A stretch of DNA of 64,000 nucleotides from an uncultured Methanomicrobiales archaeon (GTDB lineage Archaea; Halobacteriota; Methanomicrobia; Methanomicrobiales; Methanospirillaceae), in assembly GCA_903832665.1 (NCBI GenBank), contig CAILCG010000010.1, forward strand, positions 135,036-199,035. The letters run 5' to 3'. Position numbers and translations under genes: made by a program. This document shows positions 33,784 to 42,377 of this stretch, one piece after another (the stretch's first letter is position 1; the number at the start of each line of letters is the position of its first letter). Under the pieces are notes generated by a model. It saw nothing but the letters and a program-made list of their open reading frames with translations, was not told the origin of the DNA and did no database searches.

Positions 33784-34677
33784 TCATTTCCGCTGGTCTC
33801 TATAGTGCCTCAACTCCTCTTCAAGATTGGATGCAAGCATTTGAATGGCTTGTGCTGCGGGAGAGGTACCTGCACTCGTGACAGGCACACCGTTCCTGAC
33901 CGATTCAATGACCGCAGGATCAAAGGGAATCTTCCCGATCATAGGAATCTGCTCTTCATTGCACCAGAGCTGTATTGTTTCTGTCAGGGACAGTTCCAGA
34001 TCGAACCGGTTGACTGCAACAAGGATCCGTGGCCGGAACTGCCGGCAGACCGCCACCACCCGCTTGAGATCATGGAGCCCCGAGACACTCGGTTCAGTGA
34101 CAACCAGCACAATATTCACGCCACTGATTGTGGAGATGAGCGGACAGCCGGTTCCGGGCGGGCCATCGATCAGGAACAGATCGCAATTACGGTCCTGCTC
34201 CATTGCATTTTTTTTCACCGCATGGACAAGCAGCCCGGAGTTGCCTGCGCCTGGAACAAGCCGGGCATGCACAAGGTGCCCCCGTTCTGTGTCTGAATAC
34301 ATTATCTCACCCATCTGTCGTGGCTGCATAGTGATGGCTATGGGGCAGACATGGACGCACACGGCACACCCTTCGCAGCGGAGCGGGCTCACCCGGTACC
34401 GGTGCGGAGCTTCCCCGTCACGTTCAATCGCACCAAACCGGCAGTGCTCCATACATTCCCCGCACCGGGTGCAGAGGGCGTGATCGATCACCGCAGTTTT
34501 CATCCCCATGAACGGTTCTGTGCGGATTAACTTAGGGTTAAGAAGAAGCTCAAGATTCGCTGCATCCACATCGCAGTCTGCAAGCACGAGACTTCCCGGG
34601 AGCAACTGGGCAAGCGCAGCGGTGATCATCGTCTTTCCTGTCCCCCCCTTGCCGCTGATAACTGCAATACGGATCAT
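33784..34677 (-). CDS. MinD/Mrp-like ATPase with two ferredoxin clusters, copy 2 of pair
   Basis: The deviant Walker A is SGKGGTGKTMI; DCDVDAANLELLL and LIDGPPGTGCP follow. Between them a ferredoxin insertion carries two 4Fe-4S motifs, CTRCGECMEHC and CEGCAVCVHVC. Such proteins occur as tandem pairs in anaerobes next to NifX-like proteins and are thought to assemble or transfer Fe-S or related cofactors. The start at 34677 overlaps the preceding gene by ATGA; the frame upstream is not needed. Confidence 0.9.
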   Translation of the reverse strand: MIRIAVISGKGGTGKTMITAALAQLLPGSLVLADCDVDAANLELLLNPKLIRTEPFMGMKTAVIDHALCTRCGECMEHCRFGAIERDGEAPHRYRVSPLRCEGCAVCVHVCPIAITMQPRQMGEIMYSDTERGHLVHARLVPGAGNSGLLVHAVKKNAMEQDRNCDLFLIDGPPGTGCPLISTISGVNIVLVVTEPSVSGLHDLKRVVAVCRQFRPRILVAVNRFDLELSLTETIQLWCNEEQIPMIGKIPFDPAVIESVRNGVPVTSAGTSPAAQAIQMLASNLEEELRHYRDQRK

Positions 34678-35525
34678 CAGTCCCCCCCGGCAAGAGCCTT
34701 GCATTTGATTAAAAGGGCGGTAAATGCCCTCTGCCATTCCGGTTGTACCCGGCAGAGAAGATCTCCCCTGTTCTGGATGGCGGCAATTTCCCGTTCGAAA
34801 GGAATGGTCATCATTACCTCAAGATCCTGATCGGTACAGAATTCGAGCGTTGTCTGATCCTTTCCATCGCTCCGGTTGATGACGATACCTATGGGAACCC
34901 CCAGCCGGGCGGCTACATCGACGGCTAGTCGCAGGTCGTGCAGGCCAAACGGGGTTGATTCCGTGACAAGGATACAGGCATCACACCCATCTAGTGTCTC
35001 GACAACCGGACAGGAGGTGCCCGGCGCAGTATCGCAGATCACCAGGGGATCGCCTTCTGCCAGTTTTTTTGCCGCCCTGATGATTGGCACGGCATGGGGA
35101 TTTCCGGTGTCTAACATTCCTGAAATAAGCTTCAGGTTGAGCGGCGGTGTGGAGATGGTTGTAGTCCCTATCCGTTTTGGCACTTCGCAAATGGCATCGT
35201 TCGGGCAGACCAGCATGCATCCCCCGCATGAATGGCAGAGCTCGGGAAAGAAGAGGACCCGGCTGCTTAATACGGTCATTGCGCCAAACTGGCAGAAGTC
35301 CTCGCACAACCCACAGTGCTGGCAGGCGGTTTCGTCAACAACCGGGACCGGCACGGTAACTTCGGTTGTAGTGGCAGGAGCCGGAAAGAAGAGATGGAGG
35401 TTGGGCTCCTCCACATCGCAGTCAACGAGAGTGACCGGTTCTGTCCGGGAGAGTGTGTAGGCAAGATTTGCAGCCACCATACTCTTGCCGGTACCGCCCT
35501 TGCCGCTTGCAATTGCGAGTTTCAT
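34677..35525 (-). CDS. MinD/Mrp-like ATPase with two ferredoxin clusters, copy 1 of pair
   Basis: MKLAIASGKGGTGKSMVAAN opens the P-loop domain. The ferredoxin insertion has CQHCGLCEDFC and CHSCGGCMLVC, and ICDTAPGTSCP is the switch region. 282 residues. It is paralogous to the next gene and coupled to it by ATGA. The pair lies downstream of the NifX-like gene and upstream of DUF134, a layout conserved in many anaerobes (family knowledge). Confidence 0.9.
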   Translation of the reverse strand: MKLAIASGKGGTGKSMVAANLAYTLSRTEPVTLVDCDVEEPNLHLFFPAPATTTEVTVPVPVVDETACQHCGLCEDFCQFGAMTVLSSRVLFFPELCHSCGGCMLVCPNDAICEVPKRIGTTTISTPPLNLKLISGMLDTGNPHAVPIIRAAKKLAEGDPLVICDTAPGTSCPVVETLDGCDACILVTESTPFGLHDLRLAVDVAARLGVPIGIVINRSDGKDQTTLEFCTDQDLEVMMTIPFEREIAAIQNRGDLLCRVQPEWQRAFTALLIKCKALAGGD

Positions 35526-35589
35526 GTTTCATCACCCTGTGAGATCATCGGTGTGTCTCCTGGCGGGAATGTTTCCCGGCATCTCCCAC

Positions 35590-35922
35590 TCATGAGCGTA
35601 CAAGGGTATTTTTCGTGAACTGGTCGAATGCGTCTTTCACTGATCCGCCGGCATTGTAAATGTACATTGCAATTCCTGCGGCAGCGAGTACTTCCTTTGC
35701 ATTCCCACCTACCTGCCCGCTGATTAATGCCTTGACATTGTTCGCGATGAGTACCTGTGCAGCTTTGGGACCTACGCCACCCGCGCCATCGGCATACGGG
35801 TTCTGGATCGCTTCAAAGGATCCGTTCTCACTCTCAACAATGACAAAATACGGCGCACGCCCGAACCGGTCCTCTGAGAGGGAGTCAAGGGTTGCGCCTT
35901 TTGCTGTAAAACATAACTTCAT
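35590..35922 (-). CDS. NifX-like iron-sulfur cofactor-binding protein
   Basis: MKLCFTAKGATLDSLSEDRFGRAPYF in pieces, NPYADGAGGVGPKAAQVL and ALISGQVGGNAKEVL identify the dinitrogenase Fe-Mo cofactor-binding family; 110 residues. It heads the operon of two MinD-like ATPases and DUF134, and a CATATG site plus TATA box sit directly upstream. Probably a cluster-carrying partner of the ATPases. Confidence 0.88.
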   Translation of the reverse strand: MKLCFTAKGATLDSLSEDRFGRAPYFVIVESENGSFEAIQNPYADGAGGVGPKAAQVLIANNVKALISGQVGGNAKEVLAAAGIAMYIYNAGGSVKDAFDQFTKNTLVRS

Positions 35923-35936
35923 GATCTGAACCTTTG

Positions 35937-35960
35937 ATTATTACACATATGCGCATAATA
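35937..35960 (-). promoter_or_regulatory. CATATG-centred palindromic site (copy 4 of 5)
   Basis: TTACACATATGCGCATAA with CATATG at 35946-35951. On the minus strand TTTATAC (about 35964-35970) lies just before it, so the site covers the expected transcription start of the NifX-MinD operon. Confidence 0.6.
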
Positions 35961-36160
35961 GTATAAATGTATAGATGCTGGCAGATGGGGAATAAAATAT
36001 GTTTTCCTAGTCACGGTGTCTGTATACAAACTGACTGCATTTACTCCAGCCAATAAATCTGGAAAAAACGGCAGGGATCGTCGGCTCTCGTCCGGTACCG
36101 GTAACGATTCAGCGGGAATACGATATTATAATAATATTCCCGTCGGACTGTTGATCCATC

Positions 36161-36649
36161 ATGACCCAGAAAGAGACATTCCACGGTGTCCCGGGCATCC
36201 TGCGCCCGTTCAAGGATTTTGTCGAGGCAAAGGGATTGAAAAAAGGCGATCAGATCATCTATTACGGTGTACCGGGTACCTGCACGCCATTTGTTGAACT
36301 GCTCGCATTTGCTCTCCGCTCGCTCGAACTGGAGCAGGCATTTGTACCGTTTGTTGATGAGAGCCGGGCCAAGAAGATCGGTCATACCGATCATGTTGGC
36401 ATGCAGGTGCACATGGCCCCCGTGAAGTTCAATCCAAAAGTTATTGTTATTATGGGGGGGCTCTCCATGCCCAACGTGCCGGTGAAAGCTGAGCAGGTGA
36501 AAGCGGTTATAGAAAAGCATCCCGGTGTAGCAGTTATCGGGGTTTGTTTCATGCACATGTTCGAGAAAGCAGGATGGCTTCCGGTTGTATCTTTCGACTG
36601 CCTGATCGATGCGAATATTGATCCCGTTGAAGTTACTACTAAAAAATAA
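36161..36649 (+). CDS. DUF2124 family protein
   Basis: A 162-residue methanogen-specific protein of the DUF2124 type, Rossmann-like, with GDQIIYYGVPGTCTPF, ESRAKKIGHTDHVG and VIVIMGGLSMPNV. Function unknown in the family. A TATA-like ATATTATAATAATATT (36122-36137) about 25 bases upstream and no ribosome site suggest a leaderless message. A T-tract follows the stop. Confidence 0.85.
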   Translation: MTQKETFHGVPGILRPFKDFVEAKGLKKGDQIIYYGVPGTCTPFVELLAFALRSLELEQAFVPFVDESRAKKIGHTDHVGMQVHMAPVKFNPKVIVIMGGLSMPNVPVKAEQVKAVIEKHPGVAVIGVCFMHMFEKAGWLPVVSFDCLIDANIDPVEVTTKK

Positions 36650-36652
36650 TTC

Positions 36653-36661
36653 TTTTTTTTT
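36653..36661 (+). terminator. T-tract terminator after the DUF2124 gene
   Basis: Nine T residues on the plus strand start four bases after the stop codon, as in archaeal factor-independent termination. The kinase gene on the other strand ends 31 bases further on. Confidence 0.55.
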
Positions 36662-36691
36662 GATTATTCCATAATCCTGAGACAGGAGTAA

Positions 36692-37777
36692 TCATCCGTT
36701 ATCTGCTACCGGGTTCGTAAACCGGAACTTACCTTTCGGCACCAGGATCTCGAACCGTGCACCCTTGCCATAAACTCCGGATTCTTTGATGGAAAAGCCG
36801 GTGATAGCGAGGATCTCCCGCGAGAGGAACAGACCAAGACCGGTATGTTTCCCGAATCCTTTTTCAAAGATCCTCTCCTTGTCCGAATCATGTATACCGG
36901 TACCATCATCTTCGTACACGATCGCGAGATTATCCTGACCATACTGCATCGAGGAAAATGAGATATGCCGGACCCGTTCACCGTGACGGCGCGAATTATC
37001 GATCAGGTTCTCGAAGACTTTTTCGAGCAGAGGATCAGCGAGGACTTCAAGTCCCTCAACATTAACCGCTATCTCGATCTCCCCTGAAGGGATGAGGGTT
37101 CGCAGCGCCTTTGTCTTCATGCCGATATCCTGCCACATGGGGGTAAGAACGCCGATATCCTCGTAATTTTTCGTGAATTCGATCTGCCTCTCGATTGCAT
37201 GTGCTGCGGTCTCTTCCCGTTCGATAAAATGCAGCAGTTCAGGATCGGTGGTTGTCTCTTTCGAAAGTTCGATAAAGCCTATCAGCCCCATCAGCTGGTT
37301 CTTGATATCATGGCGGGTGATGCCGGAGAGAAGGTTGAGTTTTTTATTGGCGTTCTTAAACGCTTCCTGCGACGATTCGAGTTGGGTATTGATCTCTTCG
37401 AGTTCGCGGTTCCGTTCGAGTAACTGATCGCGGTAACAGTTCATCTGTTCGGAGATGAGGCCGACCACAAACGCAACGATCACGAACATACCGGCGCGTA
37501 TGAGTGCGTCTGGTGTGATGAGCCCTATTGTGAGATAATTATCTGCAATATACAAGGCTCCGAAGAACAGTGCGATCAGGATTGCTTTCCTTCCGTACCA
37601 CAATCCTGCGACAACAATAATGAGATAATAGAAATGCGTGTACACGACCACAATGCGCAACTGGTAGTGGACGATAAATTCAAGGATGAGACCCAGGAGG
37701 ATCAGGAATGCAAATGCATAGGGTTTGGGTTCATTGAGCGATTTCCACCAGGATCCGCCTATATCACATTTCTGCAA
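36692..37777 (-). CDS. Membrane sensor histidine kinase
   Basis: The N-terminal ~115 residues have four hydrophobic segments with no extracellular sensor domain. A coiled coil (about 118-150) leads to the phosphoacceptor box GITRHDIKNQLMGL, and the ATPase domain has NLIDNSRRHG, EDDGTGI and GKHTGLGLFLSREIL. This is the common methanogen kinase type, related in its C-terminus to the three kinases at 50-58 kb. No response regulator is adjacent. Confidence 0.88.
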   Translation of the reverse strand: MQKCDIGGSWWKSLNEPKPYAFAFLILLGLILEFIVHYQLRIVVVYTHFYYLIIVVAGLWYGRKAILIALFFGALYIADNYLTIGLITPDALIRAGMFVIVAFVVGLISEQMNCYRDQLLERNRELEEINTQLESSQEAFKNANKKLNLLSGITRHDIKNQLMGLIGFIELSKETTTDPELLHFIEREETAAHAIERQIEFTKNYEDIGVLTPMWQDIGMKTKALRTLIPSGEIEIAVNVEGLEVLADPLLEKVFENLIDNSRRHGERVRHISFSSMQYGQDNLAIVYEDDGTGIHDSDKERIFEKGFGKHTGLGLFLSREILAITGFSIKESGVYGKGARFEILVPKGKFRFTNPVADNG

Positions 37778-37839
37778 AACCCAAACCTCAATCTTTCCCG
37801 TTGTTGTGAATAATTATGAAGCATATGCGTTAATAATAA

Positions 37840-38136
37840 TCACGTTGAACATTTTTCCGGCTCGTTCACATCCGGTTTTAATGCCCTGCCGATATTTTTG
37901 AAAAATTTCCAGTGCAGGAGCAGGTGAAGTATGAGCAGGGCAGCAAATGCAAAACTTGTATAATCATGCATGGTCACCCATTGCGAACGGGAAATGCTGA
38001 GATACGTAACCCAGTTACCGCCCCTTCCGCCACCGGATGGAAGGTAGAAATACAGCACAAGACCGGTGATAAGCGACGGGATGAATGTGATCAGGCATCC
38101 GATGTCGACAAGTGCGTTGATGGTTATGCGTTTCAT
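37840..38136 (-). CDS. DUF4405-like small membrane protein
   Basis: A 98-residue protein with two or three helices and the pattern of the cytochrome-b-like DUF4405 domain: a first helix with VDIGCLITFIPSLITG, a Gly-rich loop (PSGGGRGG), then HDYTSFAFAALLILHLLLHW, whose histidines could ligate haem. Function unknown. Downstream of it lies cbiZ, 35 bases... in the opposite direction of reading order the cbiZ gene precedes it on the map, so no operon is clear. Confidence 0.6.
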   Translation of the reverse strand: MKRITINALVDIGCLITFIPSLITGLVLYFYLPSGGGRGGNWVTYLSISRSQWVTMHDYTSFAFAALLILHLLLHWKFFKNIGRALKPDVNEPEKCST

Positions 38137-38170
38137 AAAAATTCCTTATGTCTCCCTGATGGGGTACGGA

Positions 38171-39292
38171 TTAATAAATGCAGTGGGGATTGTTGGGGTG
38201 AGTTCTGAGACAGCCCGAAATGAGCATGGTGATGACACACCCTAGTGGGGGGCCTTCCACCGCTGGAATATTATCATCCCCGTCATGCAGTATGCGAATA
38301 ATTGCATGCCGTGCCGCATCCTGCGGGAGCAACCCCCATCCTGCCTCATCCACAACATGGAGCGCTGCCGCAGCCCGTGCCACGGTTCCCGGTTCCCGTG
38401 CCCAGCTTCTCAGGAATTGCATGAACCACTCCCGCTCCTCCGGGCCGGCGTTTTTGCTATAACCTGCCTGCATTGCGGCTTTCCAGAGTTCCTCTTCGGT
38501 CACCCCGAACCGGGACAACCGCACCAACACATCCCGTTGGGATGCTGGCGAAAGGCCGGTCTCCCTTTCCAGTGCGGTGAGCGTTGACCGGATTATCGTT
38601 GAACCGATCAGCTCCCCGAGTTTCGCATGCTTTCCGGCATCCGAAAGGTGAAGGTGAGATCCAGGATTTGCAACAACTGCGATCATGTCCGTTCCGGATC
38701 CGGTGGCGATCCCGGTCGAGTAACTGCTCCGGGCCATCACCTGCTGGAGCGCTACTGCCTTTGCTTCGGTTGCAGTCATCACCGCCCGGGTCATTGCATA
38801 CTCAGGAAGATTGGCATTGATGAGGAGGATCGTGTTGATCGTACCACCGACCGGTTCGAAGGAGTTCCCATTCTCATAATACGAGGCCGGGTCCCCGGCC
38901 CTCCCGCCGTTCTTGTCAATTCCTGCCGTCACGATCGCACAGACCGCGAGATCCTTGTATGATGCATAAAAAACCGCAGCGTTTCGCATCTCCGCCCGGG
39001 TGATGAGTCCACTCGTTATTGCTGGGTCGAGCGACAGGGACTCCGCGACACCTTCGAGATATGTCTTTACACCTCCCTGTGCGTGACAGGCATTGCAGGC
39101 CTCAAGCGGGATCTGGTGGTTGAAAACCGCTGTGAGATCTTCATGAAAACCGCCGTTGAGTCAGGACGTGGAGAGAACGCTCCGTTTATCAGGAAAACGA
39201 ATAACAAGGGTACTTTCCGTGCTATCGATGGTCTCCCCGGCAGGAAGCCGGAGCCGGTCTTCTTCTGTCAAAAGAATCTCGTCACAGACCAT
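38171..39292 (-). pseudogene. cbiZ: Adenosylcobinamide amidohydrolase interrupted by an in-frame UGA
   Basis: CbiZ cleaves the side chain of adenosylcobinamides so they can be salvaged. An ATG at 39292 follows AAGGTGA and opens a frame ending in TGA at 39161-39163 after RSVLSTS. The same frame goes on LNGGFHEDLTAVFNHQIP and holds the conserved core (AIVTAGIDKNGGRAGDPASYYE in two parts, ANPGSHLH) to a stop at 38171. Adding the UGA codon gives about 373 residues, a usual CbiZ length. Trp is the likely original residue (STS-W-LNGG). It is 12 bases after btuF, in the cobamide uptake operon. Confidence 0.85.
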
Positions 39293-39304
39293 CGTTTCAC
39301 CTTG

Positions 39305-40336
39305 TCATTTCCTTCCCCTAGCAACGATTGCGAGAAGACCGAGAGCCGCAATGATCGCAGTGAACCCGGGGGTCTTTGTGGCACCGGTCGGAATTGTCAC
39401 AGCCCGGGATGCAGCCCGTTCTTCTTCTACCGCATGGGTAATCCGGGCAATGTCTTCAGCTGCATCAACGATTCTGGGGCCCGCCCGACTGATGATGTCG
39501 GCATTGACCACATATACGTGGCTGTTTTTCACCGCAGACAGGGACGCATACTGTGGGCGGGTCATGAACTCTTTACGGATAAGATCATTCTTTGACGAAT
39601 CCATCCCGCCCCCGCTGCTCACGAGGATGATATCGGGATTGGCCAGCAGGAACTCCTCGAGCGATACCGTGCTCCAGCCGCTCCGGTCAGCGAACACGTT
39701 CACGCCACCGGCATGGACGATCACATCATTCTGTATGGTGTTGTTACCGCTGACGTAGAGAGGCTTGTTCCAGATAATGTGGACAACGGTCGGCAGGTAT
39801 TCCGGCAGGGGTGAAGGGAGTGTTGCGGTAATGCGGTGCGAAAGGTTTGTTGCCAGCACCTCAGCCCGGCTTTCTGTACCGGTCAATGTTCCTACCATGC
39901 GGATATCCCGGATCATGTGGTCAATATTCCGGGGCGCAACGACAACCACCGGCAGACCAATCTCCCGGAGCCGGGCTACGGTCTCTTTTGGCGTGAGATC
40001 CGATGCAATGACCAGATCCGGCCGGGTTGCGGCAACCTTCTCGATGCTGACAGCCGAGTAGCCCCCAATCCGGGTCTTGTTCTTTACTTCCGGGGGATAA
40101 TCGCAGACATCCGTTACGCCAACCACCCGGTCAAGCAGGCCGAGTGAGGCAAGGATTTCAGTATTGGAGGGGGACAGCGAGACGATACGCGAGGGTGTCG
40201 CATTGACCGTGATGGTCATGCCGGCATCGTCTGTGATGGTGATAGCAGCTACCGGCAGGATGCAAAATGCCAGTGCGATTGCCGTGACCAGCAGGACCAT
40301 GCTGCACTCTTTTCTGGTTCCGGGTCCAGGTTCCAT
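39305..40336 (-). CDS. btuF: Cobamide ABC transporter substrate-binding protein with PGF-CTERM-like tail
   Basis: The BtuF/FepB-type fold shows in RIVSLSPSNTEILASLGL, RVVGVTDVCDYPP and PDIILVSSGG. An N-terminal signal peptide ends near PVAA. Unusually, the C-terminus is a linker, then TPGFTAIIAALGLLAIVARG plus RK: a PGF motif, hydrophobic span and basic end, the layout of PGF-CTERM archaeosortase targets. So it is probably anchored by its C-terminus rather than by an N-terminal lipid. It sits between the TIM-barrel gene and cbiZ. Confidence 0.85.
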   Translation of the reverse strand: MEPGPGTRKECSMVLLVTAIALAFCILPVAAITITDDAGMTITVNATPSRIVSLSPSNTEILASLGLLDRVVGVTDVCDYPPEVKNKTRIGGYSAVSIEKVAATRPDLVIASDLTPKETVARLREIGLPVVVVAPRNIDHMIRDIRMVGTLTGTESRAEVLATNLSHRITATLPSPLPEYLPTVVHIIWNKPLYVSGNNTIQNDVIVHAGGVNVFADRSGWSTVSLEEFLLANPDIILVSSGGGMDSSKNDLIRKEFMTRPQYASLSAVKNSHVYVVNADIISRAGPRIVDAAEDIARITHAVEEERAASRAVTIPTGATKTPGFTAIIAALGLLAIVARGRK

Positions 40337-41086
40337 TTACTTCTCTCCTTTAATAAGGGATGAAAGATAGCTGATGCTCTGGTCGGCTGCAGCGAGTTCA
40401 CGCGTCTCGACGACAAGGGTTGCCTGCGGGTGGAGTCGTTGTAGTGTGTCGGAAAAATTGATCGCCCCGGTACCGCACGCAAGATGATCGTCGATTGTCC
40501 CACCATTGTCGTGGAGGTGGACATGGCAGAACTCCCCGGCAGCAAGGAACTCCTCAAGGTTCCCGTTGAGCCGGGCATGACCACAGTCGAGCGTTACCCC
40601 CAGCCCGCGTGCGGTAAGTTCGGGCAGGAACGCCGGGGTCCGGAAATGGCAGCACTCCCATGAGCCCATATTCTCTATACATACCCTGACCCCGTGCTCC
40701 TCCTGGAGCAGGACAAGAGTATCGAGCGAGCGGATCAGGGATGCATAGGAGCGGTCCCGCACCTGCTCGTACGGCGAAAAGCCCGGGTGGACCACAACGT
40801 GTTCTGCGCCAATGCGGGCCGAGATGGCAAGCACATCGCCGAGCACTAATATTGATGTGCTGCGAATGCACTCGCTGACTGCTGCGATATTGACCTCGCT
40901 GCAGGGTGCGTGGACGGAATAGGTAAGCGGGTAATTACTGCACGGGGAGGAGTCAACGAGGAGGTCATGGAGACCGTCCGAGAGGATCTCCACATGCGAT
41001 GTCCGGGAAGCAAGGGTCTCAAGGGCTGTATCGAGCGGATGGTCGATGCAGCAGAATGTCGAGATGAATAATGGTCTTGTGTTCAT
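40337..41086 (-). CDS. TIM-barrel sugar isomerase/endonuclease IV-like protein
   Basis: An AP-endonuclease-2/xylose-isomerase-like TIM barrel of 249 residues: YSVHAPCSEVNIA, HVVVHPGFSPYE, CIENMGSWE, LGVTLDCGHARL and HVHLHDNGG line up His/Glu/Asp metal ligands. Its stop adjoins the btuF start with no gap and it starts 11 bases from btuD, so it belongs to the cobamide operon. A role in cobamide remodelling is inferred from context only. Confidence 0.75.
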   Translation of the reverse strand: MNTRPLFISTFCCIDHPLDTALETLASRTSHVEILSDGLHDLLVDSSPCSNYPLTYSVHAPCSEVNIAAVSECIRSTSILVLGDVLAISARIGAEHVVVHPGFSPYEQVRDRSYASLIRSLDTLVLLQEEHGVRVCIENMGSWECCHFRTPAFLPELTARGLGVTLDCGHARLNGNLEEFLAAGEFCHVHLHDNGGTIDDHLACGTGAINFSDTLQRLHPQATLVVETRELAAADQSISYLSSLIKGEK

Positions 41087-41096
41087 GGGTCACATC

Positions 41097-42377
41097 TCAC
41101 GAGGGTGGGGTTCGGGGGATCTCGGGTTTAAGGAGTCCGAGGATTCCTTCATAACAGGAGGTACACAGGGCACCGGCTTCACACAGCTCGTTAAGAGCTG
41201 CGGTCGCGGCACCCTGAGCAAAATCATAGGATGAAAAATCCCTGCCTTCGGGAAGGTGGATGATGATCTGTGCAGGGTCCACTTCTCGGAGCGCAAGGAT
41301 GACCGGTAGGTTCCCCATTCCCACGGGATGGGCTGACAGGATAATGCAGTCTGCATGGGAGAGCATCCCCCTGAGTTTTTCGAGAGCATCAGCCGGGATC
41401 CGGGAGAATGGCAGGACGGGGATACAGGAAATGTCGAGTGCCTGCGCAGTGAGGTAATCGGTATCCGTGGTGGCAAGGATGCCGGCCGATAGAGAAAAAC
41501 CCTTGCCGGCAAGGAAGTGCAGGAGGTCAGCCCCACTCCCGCCACCGGAGATCACCTGAACGTTCAGGGGTTTGAGGGATGATCCGTTCCCGTTTGTAGT
41601 TTTTATAGGCATAAGGAAGGGCCGGCCGGTGGCCGGGTGGCAGGAAGTGATCACATCAGCACCGTAGACCTGCAGGATTTTTTCTGGCGTCAGCACCTGT
41701 TCGGGCGTGCCATCGGCAACGATCTGCCCGTGCTGGATCATGATGAGCCGGTCGCAGTAGAGCGCAGCCAGGTTTAGGTCATGGAATACGCCGATGATGG
41801 TGGATCCGGACCCGGCCAGGCTGCGCATGAGTGAGAGGATGTCAGACTGGTGGGATAAGTCGAGGTGCGACGTTGGTTCATCCAGCAGGAGCACATTCGT
41901 ATCCTGTGCAAGGGCACGGGCGATGAGCACCCGCTGCCATTCCCCGCCGCTCAGGGTCTGGATTGATCGGTCGGCAAGATGTGCAACGCCGGTCTCTGCA
42001 ACGGCCCGGTGGCACCGGGAATAATCGTCCGGTGCGAGTGCGGCAAACCTGCTGGTCCGGGTATACCGGGCCATCAGGACAACCTGCATCACCGTGTAGG
42101 AGAACGGGCGTCCCTCGTCCTGCGGGACAAAACCGAGTGCCATACCCAGTTCAGCCGGAGAATAGTCGCTGACTGCCTTTCCATCCAGTTCAAGGATCCC
42201 GGCTGAAGGTATCACGCGGCTGAATGCCTTGAGAAGTGTGGTCTTGCCCGAGCCGTTCGGCCCGATGATGCCGGTGAAGGTGCCCGGTGTAAAGGAGCAG
42301 CTGATTGATTTTACAATCTCCTGCATTCCATATCCCGCGTGGAGGTTTTTAGCATTGATGCTATGAGGGTAAGTCAT
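41097..42377 (-). CDS. btuD: Cobamide/iron-chelate ABC transporter ATPase with extra C-terminal domain
   Basis: Residues 1-255 are a FepC/BtuD ATPase: Walker A GPNGSGKTT, Q-loop FVPQDEG, signature LSGGEWQR, Walker B VLLLDEPTSHLD and GVFHDLNLA. Residues ~275-420 form a second domain (VQVISGGGSGADLLHFLAGKG, CIILSAHPVGMGN) seen in some archaeal BtuD proteins and of unknown role. It overlaps btuC by four bases. Confidence 0.88.
   Translation of the reverse strand: MTYPHSINAKNLHAGYGMQEIVKSISCSFTPGTFTGIIGPNGSGKTTLLKAFSRVIPSAGILELDGKAVSDYSPAELGMALGFVPQDEGRPFSYTVMQVVLMARYTRTSRFAALAPDDYSRCHRAVAETGVAHLADRSIQTLSGGEWQRVLIARALAQDTNVLLLDEPTSHLDLSHQSDILSLMRSLAGSGSTIIGVFHDLNLAALYCDRLIMIQHGQIVADGTPEQVLTPEKILQVYGADVITSCHPATGRPFLMPIKTTNGNGSSLKPLNVQVISGGGSGADLLHFLAGKGFSLSAGILATTDTDYLTAQALDISCIPVLPFSRIPADALEKLRGMLSHADCIILSAHPVGMGNLPVILALREVDPAQIIIHLPEGRDFSSYDFAQGAATAALNELCEAGALCTSCYEGILGLLKPEIPRTPPS

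Noticed and set aside
37818..37840. AAGCATATGCGTTAA near the kinase start as a CATATG site
   Set aside because: Flanking bases differ from the five-site consensus on one side; left as a weak possibility.
30428..39163. Genome-wide UGA-to-Trp recoding
   Set aside because: UGA is the ordinary stop of many genes here, including all ATGA overlaps, and Trp is coded by TGG in the same two genes.
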